Assembly (NCBI GenBank): GCA_038848005.1
Contig: JAWCNZ010000002.1
Location: forward strand, 1 to 64,000
Length of the DNA: 64,000 bases
Reading direction: 5' to 3'
DNA from: JAWCNN01 sp038848005
Lineage (GTDB): Archaea; Thermoproteota; Bathyarchaeia; Bathyarchaeales; Bathycorpusculaceae
The notes under the pieces are model-generated. The model was not told where the DNA came from and searched no databases. It saw only the letters and a list, made by a program, of their open reading frames with translations. The stretch's first letter is position 1, and each line of letters begins with the position of its first letter. Both the position numbers and the translations under genes were made by a program. Shown piece by piece: positions 36,047 to 43,797 of the stretch.

Positions 36047-36880
36047 ATGAAGGATAAAATCAAAATAGCCTTGGCACAAATAAGCTGTAAACTTGCAGAC
36101 AAAACAGAAAATATAAAAAAGATGGAGGAAACTGTGGCAAAAGCAAGAAAACAAGGCGCAAACCTTGTGATTTTCCCAGAACTTTCATTGACAGGTTATG
36201 TGGTCAGAGACCGAATCTATCAAATAGCAGAGCCAATACATGGACCATCAACCCAAGCTATGGAAGATATAGCTAAAAAATCAAAGTTATACATTATTTT
36301 TGGAATGCCAGAGCTGAGTGAAAAAACAAAAGCAACAATTTACAACACCGCGGTTCTCGTGGGACCAGAGGGCTTTATTGGAAAATATAGAAAAATTCAC
36401 CTTCCAACTCACAGCGTTTTTGAAGAGAAAAGATATTTCCGTCAAGGCTATAGCACTGCAGTGTTTGACACAAAAATTGGGAGAATAGGCTTAATCATAT
36501 GCTACGACATATTTTTCCCAGAAATAAGCAGGCTGACACGCCTAAAAGGCGCCCAACTAATAGCTTGCATTTCCGCCTCTCCAGCAACTCGGCGAACTTT
36601 CTTTGAAGCTTTAACCATGGCAAGAGCCATAGAAAACGCCGTTTTCCTAGCCTATGTCAACCTTGCAGGCATAGAAAATGGACTGCAGTTTTGGGGAGGA
36701 AGCAGACTCATTGGACCCGACGGAAAAATACTTGCACAAGCAAAGTATGATGAGGAAGACCTTGTGACATGCGATGTGAATTACAAAGATATAAAGGCAG
36801 TAGAAACGTTTGTACCCACACTTAAGGATTTGCGTCCAGAACTTTTTGATGAACTGAAAAGACAAGCAGAAAATCTGTGA
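36047..36880 (+). CDS. Carbon-nitrogen hydrolase (nitrilase superfamily), nadE-linked
   Basis: 277 residues with an intact Glu-Lys-Cys triad: Glu in FPELSLTGY, Lys in KYRKIHLP, Cys in IICYDIFFPE. The gene is 18 bp downstream of nadE in the same direction. In many organisms this domain is fused to NadE and supplies ammonia from glutamine, so a separate glutaminase subunit of NAD synthase is plausible. An omega-amidase or N-carbamoyl hydrolase is also possible. Confidence 0.86.
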   Translation: MKDKIKIALAQISCKLADKTENIKKMEETVAKARKQGANLVIFPELSLTGYVVRDRIYQIAEPIHGPSTQAMEDIAKKSKLYIIFGMPELSEKTKATIYNTAVLVGPEGFIGKYRKIHLPTHSVFEEKRYFRQGYSTAVFDTKIGRIGLIICYDIFFPEISRLTRLKGAQLIACISASPATRRTFFEALTMARAIENAVFLAYVNLAGIENGLQFWGGSRLIGPDGKILAQAKYDEEDLVTCDVNYKDIKAVETFVPTLKDLRPELFDELKRQAENL

Positions 36881-36907
36881 AGGAAATGAAAAGCCTAAAT
36901 GTTTCGA

Positions 36908-36962
36908 AAATCACGGTCAAATCACGCCTAAAATTATCACATGTGACTTTTGCGTGATATTG
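36908..36962. promoter_or_regulatory. Cluster of TCACG/GTGAT motifs with inverted repeats
   Basis: Contains AATCACGG, AAATCACGCC, a TCACATGTGA palindrome and GCGTGATAT, with ATCACGC and GCGTGAT forming an inverted pair about 25 bp apart. It sits about 200 bp before the 37158 gene. The same half-motif recurs at 37635-37900, upstream of the membrane-anchored winged-helix gene. Confidence 0.45.
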
Positions 36963-37157
36963 AAAGCTTATAAAAAACGCCGTTTTCATAGGAATTTGCA
37001 ATTTTAAGAACTTTTCTGATTCAAAAACAGCAAAATATTTTTCGGTGTGCCAATTCTCTCAGCATAAAATGTGTATGGTGAAGTTGTGGATTAGATATTT
37101 TTAAAAGTACAGTATACAAAATTGTATCCATAGAAAAGAATCAGCGAGGAAGAAAGT

Positions 37158-37637
37158 TTGAATCTAAAAGAAAACGTTCAAGCATGGTTGATGAATTCCC
37201 TAAATGACCCCGTTGTAAAAATACTCGCCTCAAACAGCCACTTAACAAAAACACAGCTTGAAACATTGCTCATTGACATTTTAGCCGAAAATATTGCTGG
37301 AAAACCTCTAAAATACGATGAAAAAGCCAAATTACGACTATTAAAGGCAAAAATAAGCCGAGGAGCTTTCAACAGAACCTTAAAACAAGCAAAAGAAAAC
37401 GTCATAAAAGCAATCTATACAATACTGCTTCTAGGGTACTTGGGAGTTTTCGAAGACACCTCTTTAGACCCCTACTTAGAAATAGCCAACAAACTGCGCG
37501 ACTTCGTAGAGGCATACAAAAACATGCCAAACAAAAATGAGGAACTCGAGGAACATGTAAAACTCATAAAAACGATAAGAACAGAGTTAGAAAACAGCCT
37601 TAAAACGCTTTCAAATCCTTCGGAGGGCATAACGTGA
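37158..37637 (+). CDS. Uncharacterised helical protein
   Basis: 159 residues from TTG 37158 (GAGGA upstream). All predicted helical, with a possible helix-turn-helix in LTKTQLETLLIDILAENIAG...RLLKAKISRGAFNRTLKQAKENVI, and a C-terminal coiled coil (NEELEEHVKLIKTIRTELENSLKTL). I do not recognise a characterised family. Its position between GTGAT-motif clusters, one gene before the membrane-anchored winged-helix gene, suggests a shared function or regulation. Confidence 0.72.
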   Translation: MNLKENVQAWLMNSLNDPVVKILASNSHLTKTQLETLLIDILAENIAGKPLKYDEKAKLRLLKAKISRGAFNRTLKQAKENVIKAIYTILLLGYLGVFEDTSLDPYLEIANKLRDFVEAYKNMPNKNEELEEHVKLIKTIRTELENSLKTLSNPSEGIT

Positions 37638-37912
37638 CATCACAAATCACACAAAAGAACAATAGTAAGCAAGTGCACATAATAGCTAAAGCAAATAAAA
37701 CCTTATAATTTCAAAAAGAAGCCTAAAAAGGGTTTTTAGGTTTATGAACACCCATAAGTAATGCAACATACATTACTGTGACGTGTGATGTCATGATATC
37801 TCTAAAAGCATCCATAACCGTAATCCTTAAATGCTCTTCGTTAAAACTGTGATGTGTGATGTAACATGTTTGAATTAAAAGTAATCACAAACAAATCACG
37901 GAGGGCATATGA
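37635..37912. promoter_or_regulatory. Intergenic region dense in GTGAT-type motifs
   Basis: 278 bp between two same-strand genes, AT-rich, with repeated half-sites: TGACATCACAAATCACAC at 37635-37652, CTGTGACGTGTGATGTCA at 37776-37793, CTGTGATGTGTGATGT at 37847-37862, and AATCACAAACAAATCACG at 37883-37900. Motifs often come in pairs spaced 6-8 bp apart. This implies cooperative binding by a DNA-binding protein, perhaps the winged-helix product of the next gene. Confidence 0.5.
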
Positions 37913-38623
37913 GTGATTGACATTTTAATCTTTTCAAGCGTTCTAACCGCTATAACGATTTTTGCCGCATTCGAGTATTATAAGCAACTTTGCAAAGTTA
38001 AGGCGGAGTATGAAAAGGCAAAAGAAGCTGTCAAAGATATCGTTGTCAGTTTTAATAGGCAATTTAGACAGGAAACGGAAAGGTTGGAGTTAATTGCGTA
38101 TAAGGTTGAGGCGACTTCTTCAAAGGGTGAAAAGGCACTAAATAGGGCGGAAGAATCCTATAAAAGGGTTCTCTCCTTAGAGGAGAAATTGAGCGATCTT
38201 ATAATGCATAAAGAGGACATATCAGCGAAGTTTGTAGAGATTGATAAGAAACTTTGTGACTTTGTTGCATCACAAGAGACTTTAGCCTCAAAGGTTTCCG
38301 CTTTGGAAGCACAATCGAGGGAGCTTTCTGTAGTTCCAGAGGCGAGGGTTGAAGCTGTAATACCCATAAAAAGGGAGAAGGCTTTAGCACCGCTAACGGA
38401 AACGGAATTGGCGGTTCTAGAAATGCTAGCTTCGGAAGGTCCTAAAACGGCGCCTGAAATAAAGGATAGGATTAAACTCAGTCGGGAACACACTGCACGG
38501 TTGATGAAGAAACTTTATGAAGGGGGTTACCTGGAGAGGGACACAAGCAAAATTCCTTTTAAGTATAACGTGAAGAAAGAAATGGAAGAACTTTTGAAGA
38601 AAAAGGAAAGTAAGGCGGCGTAA
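37913..38623 (+). CDS. Membrane-anchored coiled-coil protein with C-terminal winged helix
   Basis: 236 residues from GTG 37913 (GGAGGG upstream). One N-terminal membrane helix (ILIFSSVLTAITIFAAFEYY), then about 100 residues of charged heptad-like coiled coil (YEKAKEAVKDIVV...LEEKLSDLIMHKEDISAKF), then a MarR/TrmB-type winged helix near residues 160-225 (LTETELAVLEMLASEGPKTAPEIKDRIKLSREHTARLMKKLYEGGYLERD). The arrangement would hold a DNA-binding domain on the cytoplasmic face of the membrane. It lies 1.2 kb from the probable origin. No specific family recognised. Confidence 0.78.
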   Translation: MIDILIFSSVLTAITIFAAFEYYKQLCKVKAEYEKAKEAVKDIVVSFNRQFRQETERLELIAYKVEATSSKGEKALNRAEESYKRVLSLEEKLSDLIMHKEDISAKFVEIDKKLCDFVASQETLASKVSALEAQSRELSVVPEARVEAVIPIKREKALAPLTETELAVLEMLASEGPKTAPEIKDRIKLSREHTARLMKKLYEGGYLERDTSKIPFKYNVKKEMEELLKKKESKAA

Positions 38624-38624
38624 A

Positions 38625-39050
38625 TTATGGTACTTGTTTAAGTGACGCCTCCGGGTAAGTTGGCGCTAATCGATATTTTAGGCGATTGGAAGCCCCAGTC
38701 TTGACAAGTATTCCTTTGCTTGCCATTCTGGAGAGATATGTTGCCACTGTGCTTAGGCTTATTGGTTCCTTAAATTCCTGTTCATAGGTCAGTTGAACTT
38801 CTCGTGAAGAAAACCATGCTAGGGGAAAATTCTTTTGAATTGTCATGCGGATTTTATCGTATTTGGAAAGTTGGTTAGTTAGTGTTATGGGGTTGCTTTC
38901 GTGATGCCCACTGGTTGTCATTCCACCTAAAAGTTCAACCAAATCTAAAAGGCGAACAGCCTTATCTCTGGTTATTTGCCCTTCAAATGTCAATGTGTAT
39001 TTGTTACCCTCACCGTCGAATATTTCAACGCGCATTTTTTTAGTTGGCAT
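38625..39050 (-). CDS. Origin-adjacent winged-helix-like protein
   Basis: 141 residues. The N-terminal half is beta-rich (MRVEIFDGEGNKYTLTFEGQITRDKAVRLLDLVELLGG); the C-terminal half resembles a winged helix (FSSREVQLTYEQEFKEPISLSTVATYLSRMASKGILVKTGASNRLKYRL). It converges on the membrane-anchored gene with a 1-bp gap and is transcribed away from the origin region. I do not recognise a named family. Its placement suggests an origin- or orc1-linked regulator; that is inference. Confidence 0.72.
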   Translation of the reverse strand: MPTKKMRVEIFDGEGNKYTLTFEGQITRDKAVRLLDLVELLGGMTTSGHHESNPITLTNQLSKYDKIRMTIQKNFPLAWFSSREVQLTYEQEFKEPISLSTVATYLSRMASKGILVKTGASNRLKYRLAPTYPEASLKQVP

Positions 39051-39250
39051 GTACGGCGTGCATCCTCTTCCGAAAAGCGTTTCACATTTTACACTTCACA
39101 AGTTATAGCTGTTGTGGTAAAGAGTAAAAAGTAAAGCGTCAAAATTTTAAGTTTAAAAGAAAAAATGAAGAAAATTTGCTTTGTTTTTTGTTTCACAAAT
39201 TTCACATTTTCTCCGAAAAACAAAAGAAAAAAAAGAGTGGATTAATCTTA

Positions 39251-39277
39251 TGTCTCCAGTAGAAGAAGAGGGGTGGG
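39251..39277 (+). promoter_or_regulatory. ORB-like element 1
   Basis: Reads TCTCCAGTAGAAGAAGAGGGG then TGGG. The CTCCAGTAGAA core plus G-tract matches the archaeal origin recognition box bound by Orc1/Cdc6. Confidence 0.75.
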
Positions 39278-39441
39278 CATTTTACAGGAAGGAGACAAAA
39301 ATTAGTTAATAATTAAAAAATCAAGGTTAAAAAAGAATAGTTATTTAGTTAATTTACAAAGTTTTCACAGTTGTGAATAAAAGAAAACGTTATAGCTGTA
39401 AGATTTGTTTGTTAAAAAGGTAAAATGTTGTAAAATAAAGA

Positions 39442-39483
39442 AATGGAAAGTAAGGGGACACACCCCTCCATTTCTATTGGAAA
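39442..39483 (-). promoter_or_regulatory. ORB-like element 2 with facing partial copy
   Basis: On the minus strand TTTCCAATAGAAATGGAGGGG then TGTG (39459-39483). It lies head-on to a partial plus-strand copy, TGGAAAGTAAGGGG (39444-39457), forming a larger inverted repeat centred on GGGGACACACCCC. It faces ORB 1 across the AT-rich core. Confidence 0.75.
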
Positions 39484-39645
39484 AAGCTAAGCAAAGTTCT
39501 GCGAGGATAAAGGAGATCATTTTTATTGTTTTAGCGTTAATCTAAATTCTTTAATAGTAACAATTTTATTAATTGTTACCCTTTTTTACCTTCCAGAGTA
39601 TTTTCCTTTAAACTTGAACTTTTAAGACATTTTATAACTTAAGAG

Positions 39646-39670
39646 TTTCCACTAGAAATTGTGGGGTGGG
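39646..39670 (+). promoter_or_regulatory. ORB-like element 3
   Basis: Reads TTTCCACTAGAAATTGTGGGG then TGGG; over 25 bp it differs from the minus-strand ORB 2 at only a few positions. Confidence 0.75.
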
Positions 39671-39761
39671 GTTTTCATGCAACTTTAATTTTTACCGAGG
39701 CAAGTTTTCTTGTTTTAGATTTTTTTAATTTAGATTTAGTTTTCTATATGACAGAACTTAT

Positions 39762-39785
39762 TTTTCAACTGGAAAATGGGGTTTT
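39762..39785 (+). promoter_or_regulatory. ORB-like element 4, in the orc1 promoter region
   Basis: Reads TTTTCAACTGGAAAATGGGG followed by TTTT. It is a weaker match lying 30 bp before the orc1 ATG, so Orc1 binding here could repress its own gene. Confidence 0.6.
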
Positions 39786-39814
39786 ACCTTTAAAACTGAA
39801 GAGGGGAATTAAGA

Positions 39815-41059
39815 ATGAGTGATGTACTTGATAACATATTTGAGAAGATTGTTGATAATGTTAGCATTTTTAGGGATAGAGATGTTTTACGGCATGATTA
39901 CTTACCACAAAAGTTACCTCATAGAGAAGAACAAATTAGGCGACTTGGTGAAACTGTGGCTCCTGCATTGAAAGGTGCTAAGTGTTCCAACGTTTTTATT
40001 TACGGGAAAACTGGAACGGGCAAAACTGCTGTAACAAAATATGTTTTAAGTCATCTTGAGGTTAAAGCAAAGGAGTTTAATGCGCCACTTAGATTTTGTT
40101 ATGTAAACTGCCGTATGGTGGGTTCCGAATACCGTGTTTTTGCAAGTTTATGCCAAACTATGGGGGTTTCTGTTCCCTTTACTGGCTTGTCCGTCGGCGA
40201 AGTTTTTGACAGGTTTAAAACTAGCTTAGACGCTTTAAAAGTTGTTTTCATTATAATTTTAGATGAGATTGATGCCTTAATAAAAATGCGTGGCGATTCA
40301 CTACTTTATGAACTGACAAGGATAAACGAGATTTTACGTAAAAGCAAGGTGTCTTTGGTCGGCATATCCAACGATTTGCGGTTGAAGGAGTTTCTTGATC
40401 CTCGTGTTTTTAGCTCTTTGAGTGAGGAGGAAATAGTGTTTAGACCTTATGATGCTACGGAGTTGGGCAACATCCTTTTGGAACGGGCAAAATTGGCTTT
40501 TTGCGAGGGTGCCTTATCTGAGGCTGCTCTTAGTTTGTGTGCTGCTTTGGCTGCTGCTGAACACGGCGACGCCAGAAGGGCTTTGGATTTGCTTCGTGTT
40601 GCTGGCGAAGTTGCTGAGCGAAAAGGTGCAAGCGTCGTAACTGAAGAGCATGTCCGTGAGGCTGAAAAGCATATCGAACACAATCGTGTAGTTGAAGCCC
40701 TTCGAAACTTGACGTTGCATTCAAAACTCGTACTTTTAAGCGTATACCACTTAAACAAGGCGAATGTCCACCGTGCCATCACAGGCGAAATTTACGATGT
40801 TTACGTTGAACTTTGCGGGGAGCTAGGTGTTACGCCTTTAACCCAACGTCGTTTAAGTATGTTGGTGAACGAGCTTGATGCTATGGGATTGTTAAACGCG
40901 CAAGTTGTAAGTATGGGACGTTATGGAAGGACAAAAAAGATTAGGTTGGAAGTGGCACGCAGTATTGTTAAAGACGTTTTTGCTGATGATGTTAGGCTTG
41001 GACGTTTGGTGGAATATGAAACGAAGAAGCTTTCGAAAAATGCGAGTCGTGGGAGTTGA
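39815..41059 (+). CDS. orc1: Origin recognition/initiator protein Orc1/Cdc6
   Basis: 414 residues. The AAA+ Walker A is IYGKTGTGKTAV, Walker B is FIIILDEIDALI, sensor 1 VSLVGISND, and sensor 2 lies near GDARRALDLLRVAGEVAE. The C-terminal winged helix follows (YDVYVELCGELGVTPLTQRRLSMLVNELDAMGLL), which contacts ORB DNA with the AAA+ initiator-specific motif. ATG 39815 follows GAGGGG. It starts just after the origin and overlaps the next gene by 20 bp. Confidence 0.96.
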   Translation: MSDVLDNIFEKIVDNVSIFRDRDVLRHDYLPQKLPHREEQIRRLGETVAPALKGAKCSNVFIYGKTGTGKTAVTKYVLSHLEVKAKEFNAPLRFCYVNCRMVGSEYRVFASLCQTMGVSVPFTGLSVGEVFDRFKTSLDALKVVFIIILDEIDALIKMRGDSLLYELTRINEILRKSKVSLVGISNDLRLKEFLDPRVFSSLSEEEIVFRPYDATELGNILLERAKLAFCEGALSEAALSLCAALAAAEHGDARRALDLLRVAGEVAERKGASVVTEEHVREAEKHIEHNRVVEALRNLTLHSKLVLLSVYHLNKANVHRAITGEIYDVYVELCGELGVTPLTQRRLSMLVNELDAMGLLNAQVVSMGRYGRTKKIRLEVARSIVKDVFADDVRLGRLVEYETKKLSKNASRGS

Positions 41060-41573
41060 AGACGGAAGTTTTCATAAGGGCAGAACAAGAAAGGCGCTTC
41101 TTGCTTCAGTTTTGCTTAGAGACGCCGAAATTGAAGGCGTAAAAATTGTTAAAATCACTGTTGACGGTTGGGATGCAACGGAAAAGTTCGCTGAAACGCT
41201 CGCCGAATGGAAATTTGACGCTGTTATGCTTGCAGGGGTTTCATTTGCAGGGTTTAACCTCATAGACCCAACCATAATTTACAGGGAATTTAAAACCCCC
41301 GTCATCGTAGTGTCACGGACAAAACCTAATAACAGGAGGGTAAAACGGGCGCTCCAAAAACATTTTGAAGGTTGGGAGATGCGTTGGAAGGTTTTCCAAA
41401 AGTTGGGTGTAATCCACGAAGTTTTTACTTTGGCTGGTGAAGCTCCATTGTATTTTGAGGTTGTGGGTGCGAGTGTTAAATGGGCTTCTAACCTTATTCA
41501 GGCGTTGTCTTTCTGCGGCAGAATTCCAGAACCAATCCGTGTTGCACGATTAATTGCACGTGGGCTATCTTAA
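41040..41573 (+). CDS. DUF99 family protein, copy 2
   Basis: ATG 41040 gives 177 residues starting MRVVGVEDGSFHKG; the longer frame only extends into orc1. Shared with copy 1 (8417-9016): G-(V)-(D/E)-DG, VDG-DAT-K, VML-G-(S/T)FAGFN--D, and PE(P/A)(I/L)RVA(R/H)LIA. It overlaps orc1 by 20 bp and converges on the PolD small subunit gene with a 4-bp overlap. A DNA-linked role is suggested only by place and by the predicted nuclease-like fold. Confidence 0.85.
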   Translation: MRVVGVEDGSFHKGRTRKALLASVLLRDAEIEGVKIVKITVDGWDATEKFAETLAEWKFDAVMLAGVSFAGFNLIDPTIIYREFKTPVIVVSRTKPNNRRVKRALQKHFEGWEMRWKVFQKLGVIHEVFTLAGEAPLYFEVVGASVKWASNLIQALSFCGRIPEPIRVARLIARGLS

Positions 41574-43123
41574 CAAAAGGGTATGACATTAACTTCTAAA
41601 GTTTGGAGGTTTACCACTGGAACCTTTCCCGGCGTGGGAACAATACCTAACCGTTTCATATATTCTGTTTGCTCTTGCCATCCGCCCGAATTCACAACTA
41701 AAACTCCACGATAATTGGTATAGCCCAATATATGTATGTGACCGGCATGGAAAATGTCTGGGACACGTTCAATCACTAAAAAGTCTCTTTCTTCGGGGGA
41801 TATGGGCGTTTTTCCGCCGTAAACTGGTGCTAAGTGGCGACTTTGCAGAAGCAGTTTCATTGCCTTTTCTGGGTGGTCTGGGTTCATGTCTGGAACCGTA
41901 AAAATAATGTCGTCCAAGCTGCGCCCATGATATAACAGCACCTCTACACCATGGAGACTTAAAAGACATGGGTTTCCTAAGGAGTATAAGTTCCTCGCCT
42001 CTTTTAGAGTTTCTAGGAAAGTGTTTGATATGGCGGGTTGGGGCAGCGCTTTTCGTGGAGCATCATGATTTCCAGGTATAATTACCACTTCTATATAATC
42101 GGGAATTTGCTCGAAATATTTTCCAGCAAGCCTATACTGTTCCATAATATCTTTTATTGTAAGTTCCTTCACTTGGTTTGGATAAACTCCTATGCCATCT
42201 ACAATGTCGCCTGCTATTAGTACATACTTGACGTGGCTTGCTATTTCCCTCATTTTTTCGTTTCCGTATTCACCTTTAAGCCACGACACAAAACGGTTGA
42301 AGGCAGCCTCCTGAAATCTTGTGCTGCCTACATGCATATCCGAGGTAAGCACAGCGTAAACTGGAACTGGCGCTTTGTGCGGCGCCTTTTGTGCTATGTC
42401 AGGCAACAAGATATCCTCAACAATAAGCAAATTGCCTCTTGTTTTTACAACACTTAAACACACAACATGGTCAAGCAGAAGCAACCGCGCTTTGCTTAAA
42501 AGCTCCTCTGGTGCATTTTGGGGCACAAGCACCGTGACGCTCGCACTTAAATCCTCAACTTTCAACAGAACCTTTTGCTTCGCCTCTCTTTTTTCAGTTA
42601 TTATGCCAATAATCTTTAGGCGTGTATTTGCGGGTGCCTTTAGGACATCCATTATTGACGCTGCACTTTTAACATCGATTCTCTGCCTCAGCAATCTCTC
42701 TATTCGCTTGAACCTATCTCTGAAATATCCAAGGTAATCCTCAATTGTTCCGCTTGAGCTTAGTTTATCAGCTGGGTTGTCAATAGTCTCAATGTCGGCT
42801 TCCACTTCTTTTGCGAAGGGATGAAACTGCCTTTTCCCAGTAATCGACGACGGTTCGGATGGTAGTTGAAGAGGTCCTAACGGCTGTGGAAACGCTTCTT
42901 TCGTAGGTTCATGCTCTCTTACAAGCGGCTCCAGAAGGCTTCTCTCAATAAACAAAGGCTTCTCTTTCAAACTCTCTATTTTCTTTAAAGCCTTGCTTAT
43001 GATTTCCGCTGGGTCTTTTGTCGCTGCTAAACTGCTTAAGAATTCAAAAGCTTCTTTGTCAAGTTGGTAGCCTGCCTCAATCGTCAATTCAACGGCTCTT
43101 TGCAATTTCTCGTTCCCACTCAT
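41570..43123 (-). CDS. polB: DNA polymerase D small subunit DP1
   Basis: ATG 43123 lies behind GGAGG and overlaps the DUF429 stop codon as ATGA; the TTG at 43141 is less likely. About 517 residues: a helical N-terminal region with a linker, an OB domain (TRLKIIGIITEKRE...VTVLVP), and a C-terminal Mre11-like phosphoesterase with LTSDMHVGS, IAGDIVDGIG, IIPGNHDAPRKA and HAGHIHILGY. All metal-binding motifs of the 3'-5' proofreading exonuclease are intact. It pairs with DP2. Confidence 0.96.
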   Translation of the reverse strand: MSGNEKLQRAVELTIEAGYQLDKEAFEFLSSLAATKDPAEIISKALKKIESLKEKPLFIERSLLEPLVREHEPTKEAFPQPLGPLQLPSEPSSITGKRQFHPFAKEVEADIETIDNPADKLSSSGTIEDYLGYFRDRFKRIERLLRQRIDVKSAASIMDVLKAPANTRLKIIGIITEKREAKQKVLLKVEDLSASVTVLVPQNAPEELLSKARLLLLDHVVCLSVVKTRGNLLIVEDILLPDIAQKAPHKAPVPVYAVLTSDMHVGSTRFQEAAFNRFVSWLKGEYGNEKMREIASHVKYVLIAGDIVDGIGVYPNQVKELTIKDIMEQYRLAGKYFEQIPDYIEVVIIPGNHDAPRKALPQPAISNTFLETLKEARNLYSLGNPCLLSLHGVEVLLYHGRSLDDIIFTVPDMNPDHPEKAMKLLLQSRHLAPVYGGKTPISPEERDFLVIERVPDIFHAGHIHILGYTNYRGVLVVNSGGWQEQTEYMKRLGIVPTPGKVPVVNLQTLEVNVIPFC

Positions 43124-43722
43124 ATTTTTATTGTCCTCCAATCCTGCCTTTTTGGAACTATTATATAGCCTTCCTTTTCATCGCCTATTGCTTCTGTTTG
43201 GTTTTGGATGTGGAGGTATGCAGTTAAGGCCGAGGTTACCGCGTCAATTTCATGCGGCGTCAAACTGCTGGTTTCGATGTCACCTTTCAATCCCATATCC
43301 TTTAAGATTGTTTGAATTTTTCTCCAGTCTTTAGTTGGCATGTTTAAGGCTTTGCGTGTTGATGTGGGATGTACCTCTATTGTTTTATAGCCTTTCTCAG
43401 TAATTAGCTTGTTCAACCTTATAGCCCGTTCTGTGAGCATCTTCATTGCTGGAAGACTTGGCGGAAAAACCCTATATCCCATCTTGATCATTTCTACGTC
43501 AGCCCTTCTTAAAATTCCCCTTTTTGGAAACGTTAAAGGCGCATCAATTGCTATGATAAATGGTTTTTTGCTGGTGATGCCCTCTAAAATGTCATTGTCT
43601 GTGTAGACCAAACTTGTTTTTACAGTTCTTCCTTTCCAAACGGCCCATCCAGTTGGGTTTTCCGTTTTCCCAGCCAAATCTATACCTATTATAATTATAC
43701 TTTTCAATACTAACATCCGCAC
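43120..43722 (-). CDS. DUF429 family protein (RNase H-like)
   Basis: 200 residues. The N-terminal IIIIGIDLAGKTENPTGWAVW, the strand FIIAIDAPLTFPKRGILRRAD and the late SLTPHEIDAVTSALTAYLH supply the conserved Asp residues of the DUF429 family, predicted to have an RNase H-like fold. It is translationally coupled (ATGA) to the PolD small subunit gene, which hints at a DNA-related role. No characterised function is known to me. Confidence 0.82.
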   Translation of the reverse strand: MRMLVLKSIIIIGIDLAGKTENPTGWAVWKGRTVKTSLVYTDNDILEGITSKKPFIIAIDAPLTFPKRGILRRADVEMIKMGYRVFPPSLPAMKMLTERAIRLNKLITEKGYKTIEVHPTSTRKALNMPTKDWRKIQTILKDMGLKGDIETSSLTPHEIDAVTSALTAYLHIQNQTEAIGDEKEGYIIVPKRQDWRTIKI

Positions 43723-43797
43723 CTATTTTTATACATTAACTTTTCGTTTAGATGCGTTTATATCATAGCAACAGCAATTTTACTTTGGCGATGTGGG

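Larger units (their letters stand above)
39051..39814. other. Probable chromosomal replication origin (oriC)
   Basis: A 764-bp, strongly AT-rich gene-free region immediately upstream of orc1/cdc6. It holds four ORB-like elements (39251, 39459, 39646, 39762). The first two face each other across about 180 bp of very AT-rich DNA (39280-39440), a candidate unwinding element. A perfect inverted repeat with 9-bp arms (GTAACAATT/AATTGTTAC) is at 39557-39579, and TTCACAGTTGTGAA is at 39364-39377. Several TTCACA motifs lie at 39078-39205. The arrangement matches known archaeal origins beside orc1. Confidence 0.85.

Noticed and set aside
40447..40782. Minus-strand and alternative frames inside orc1
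   Set aside because: Shadow frames of a well-supported AAA+ gene.
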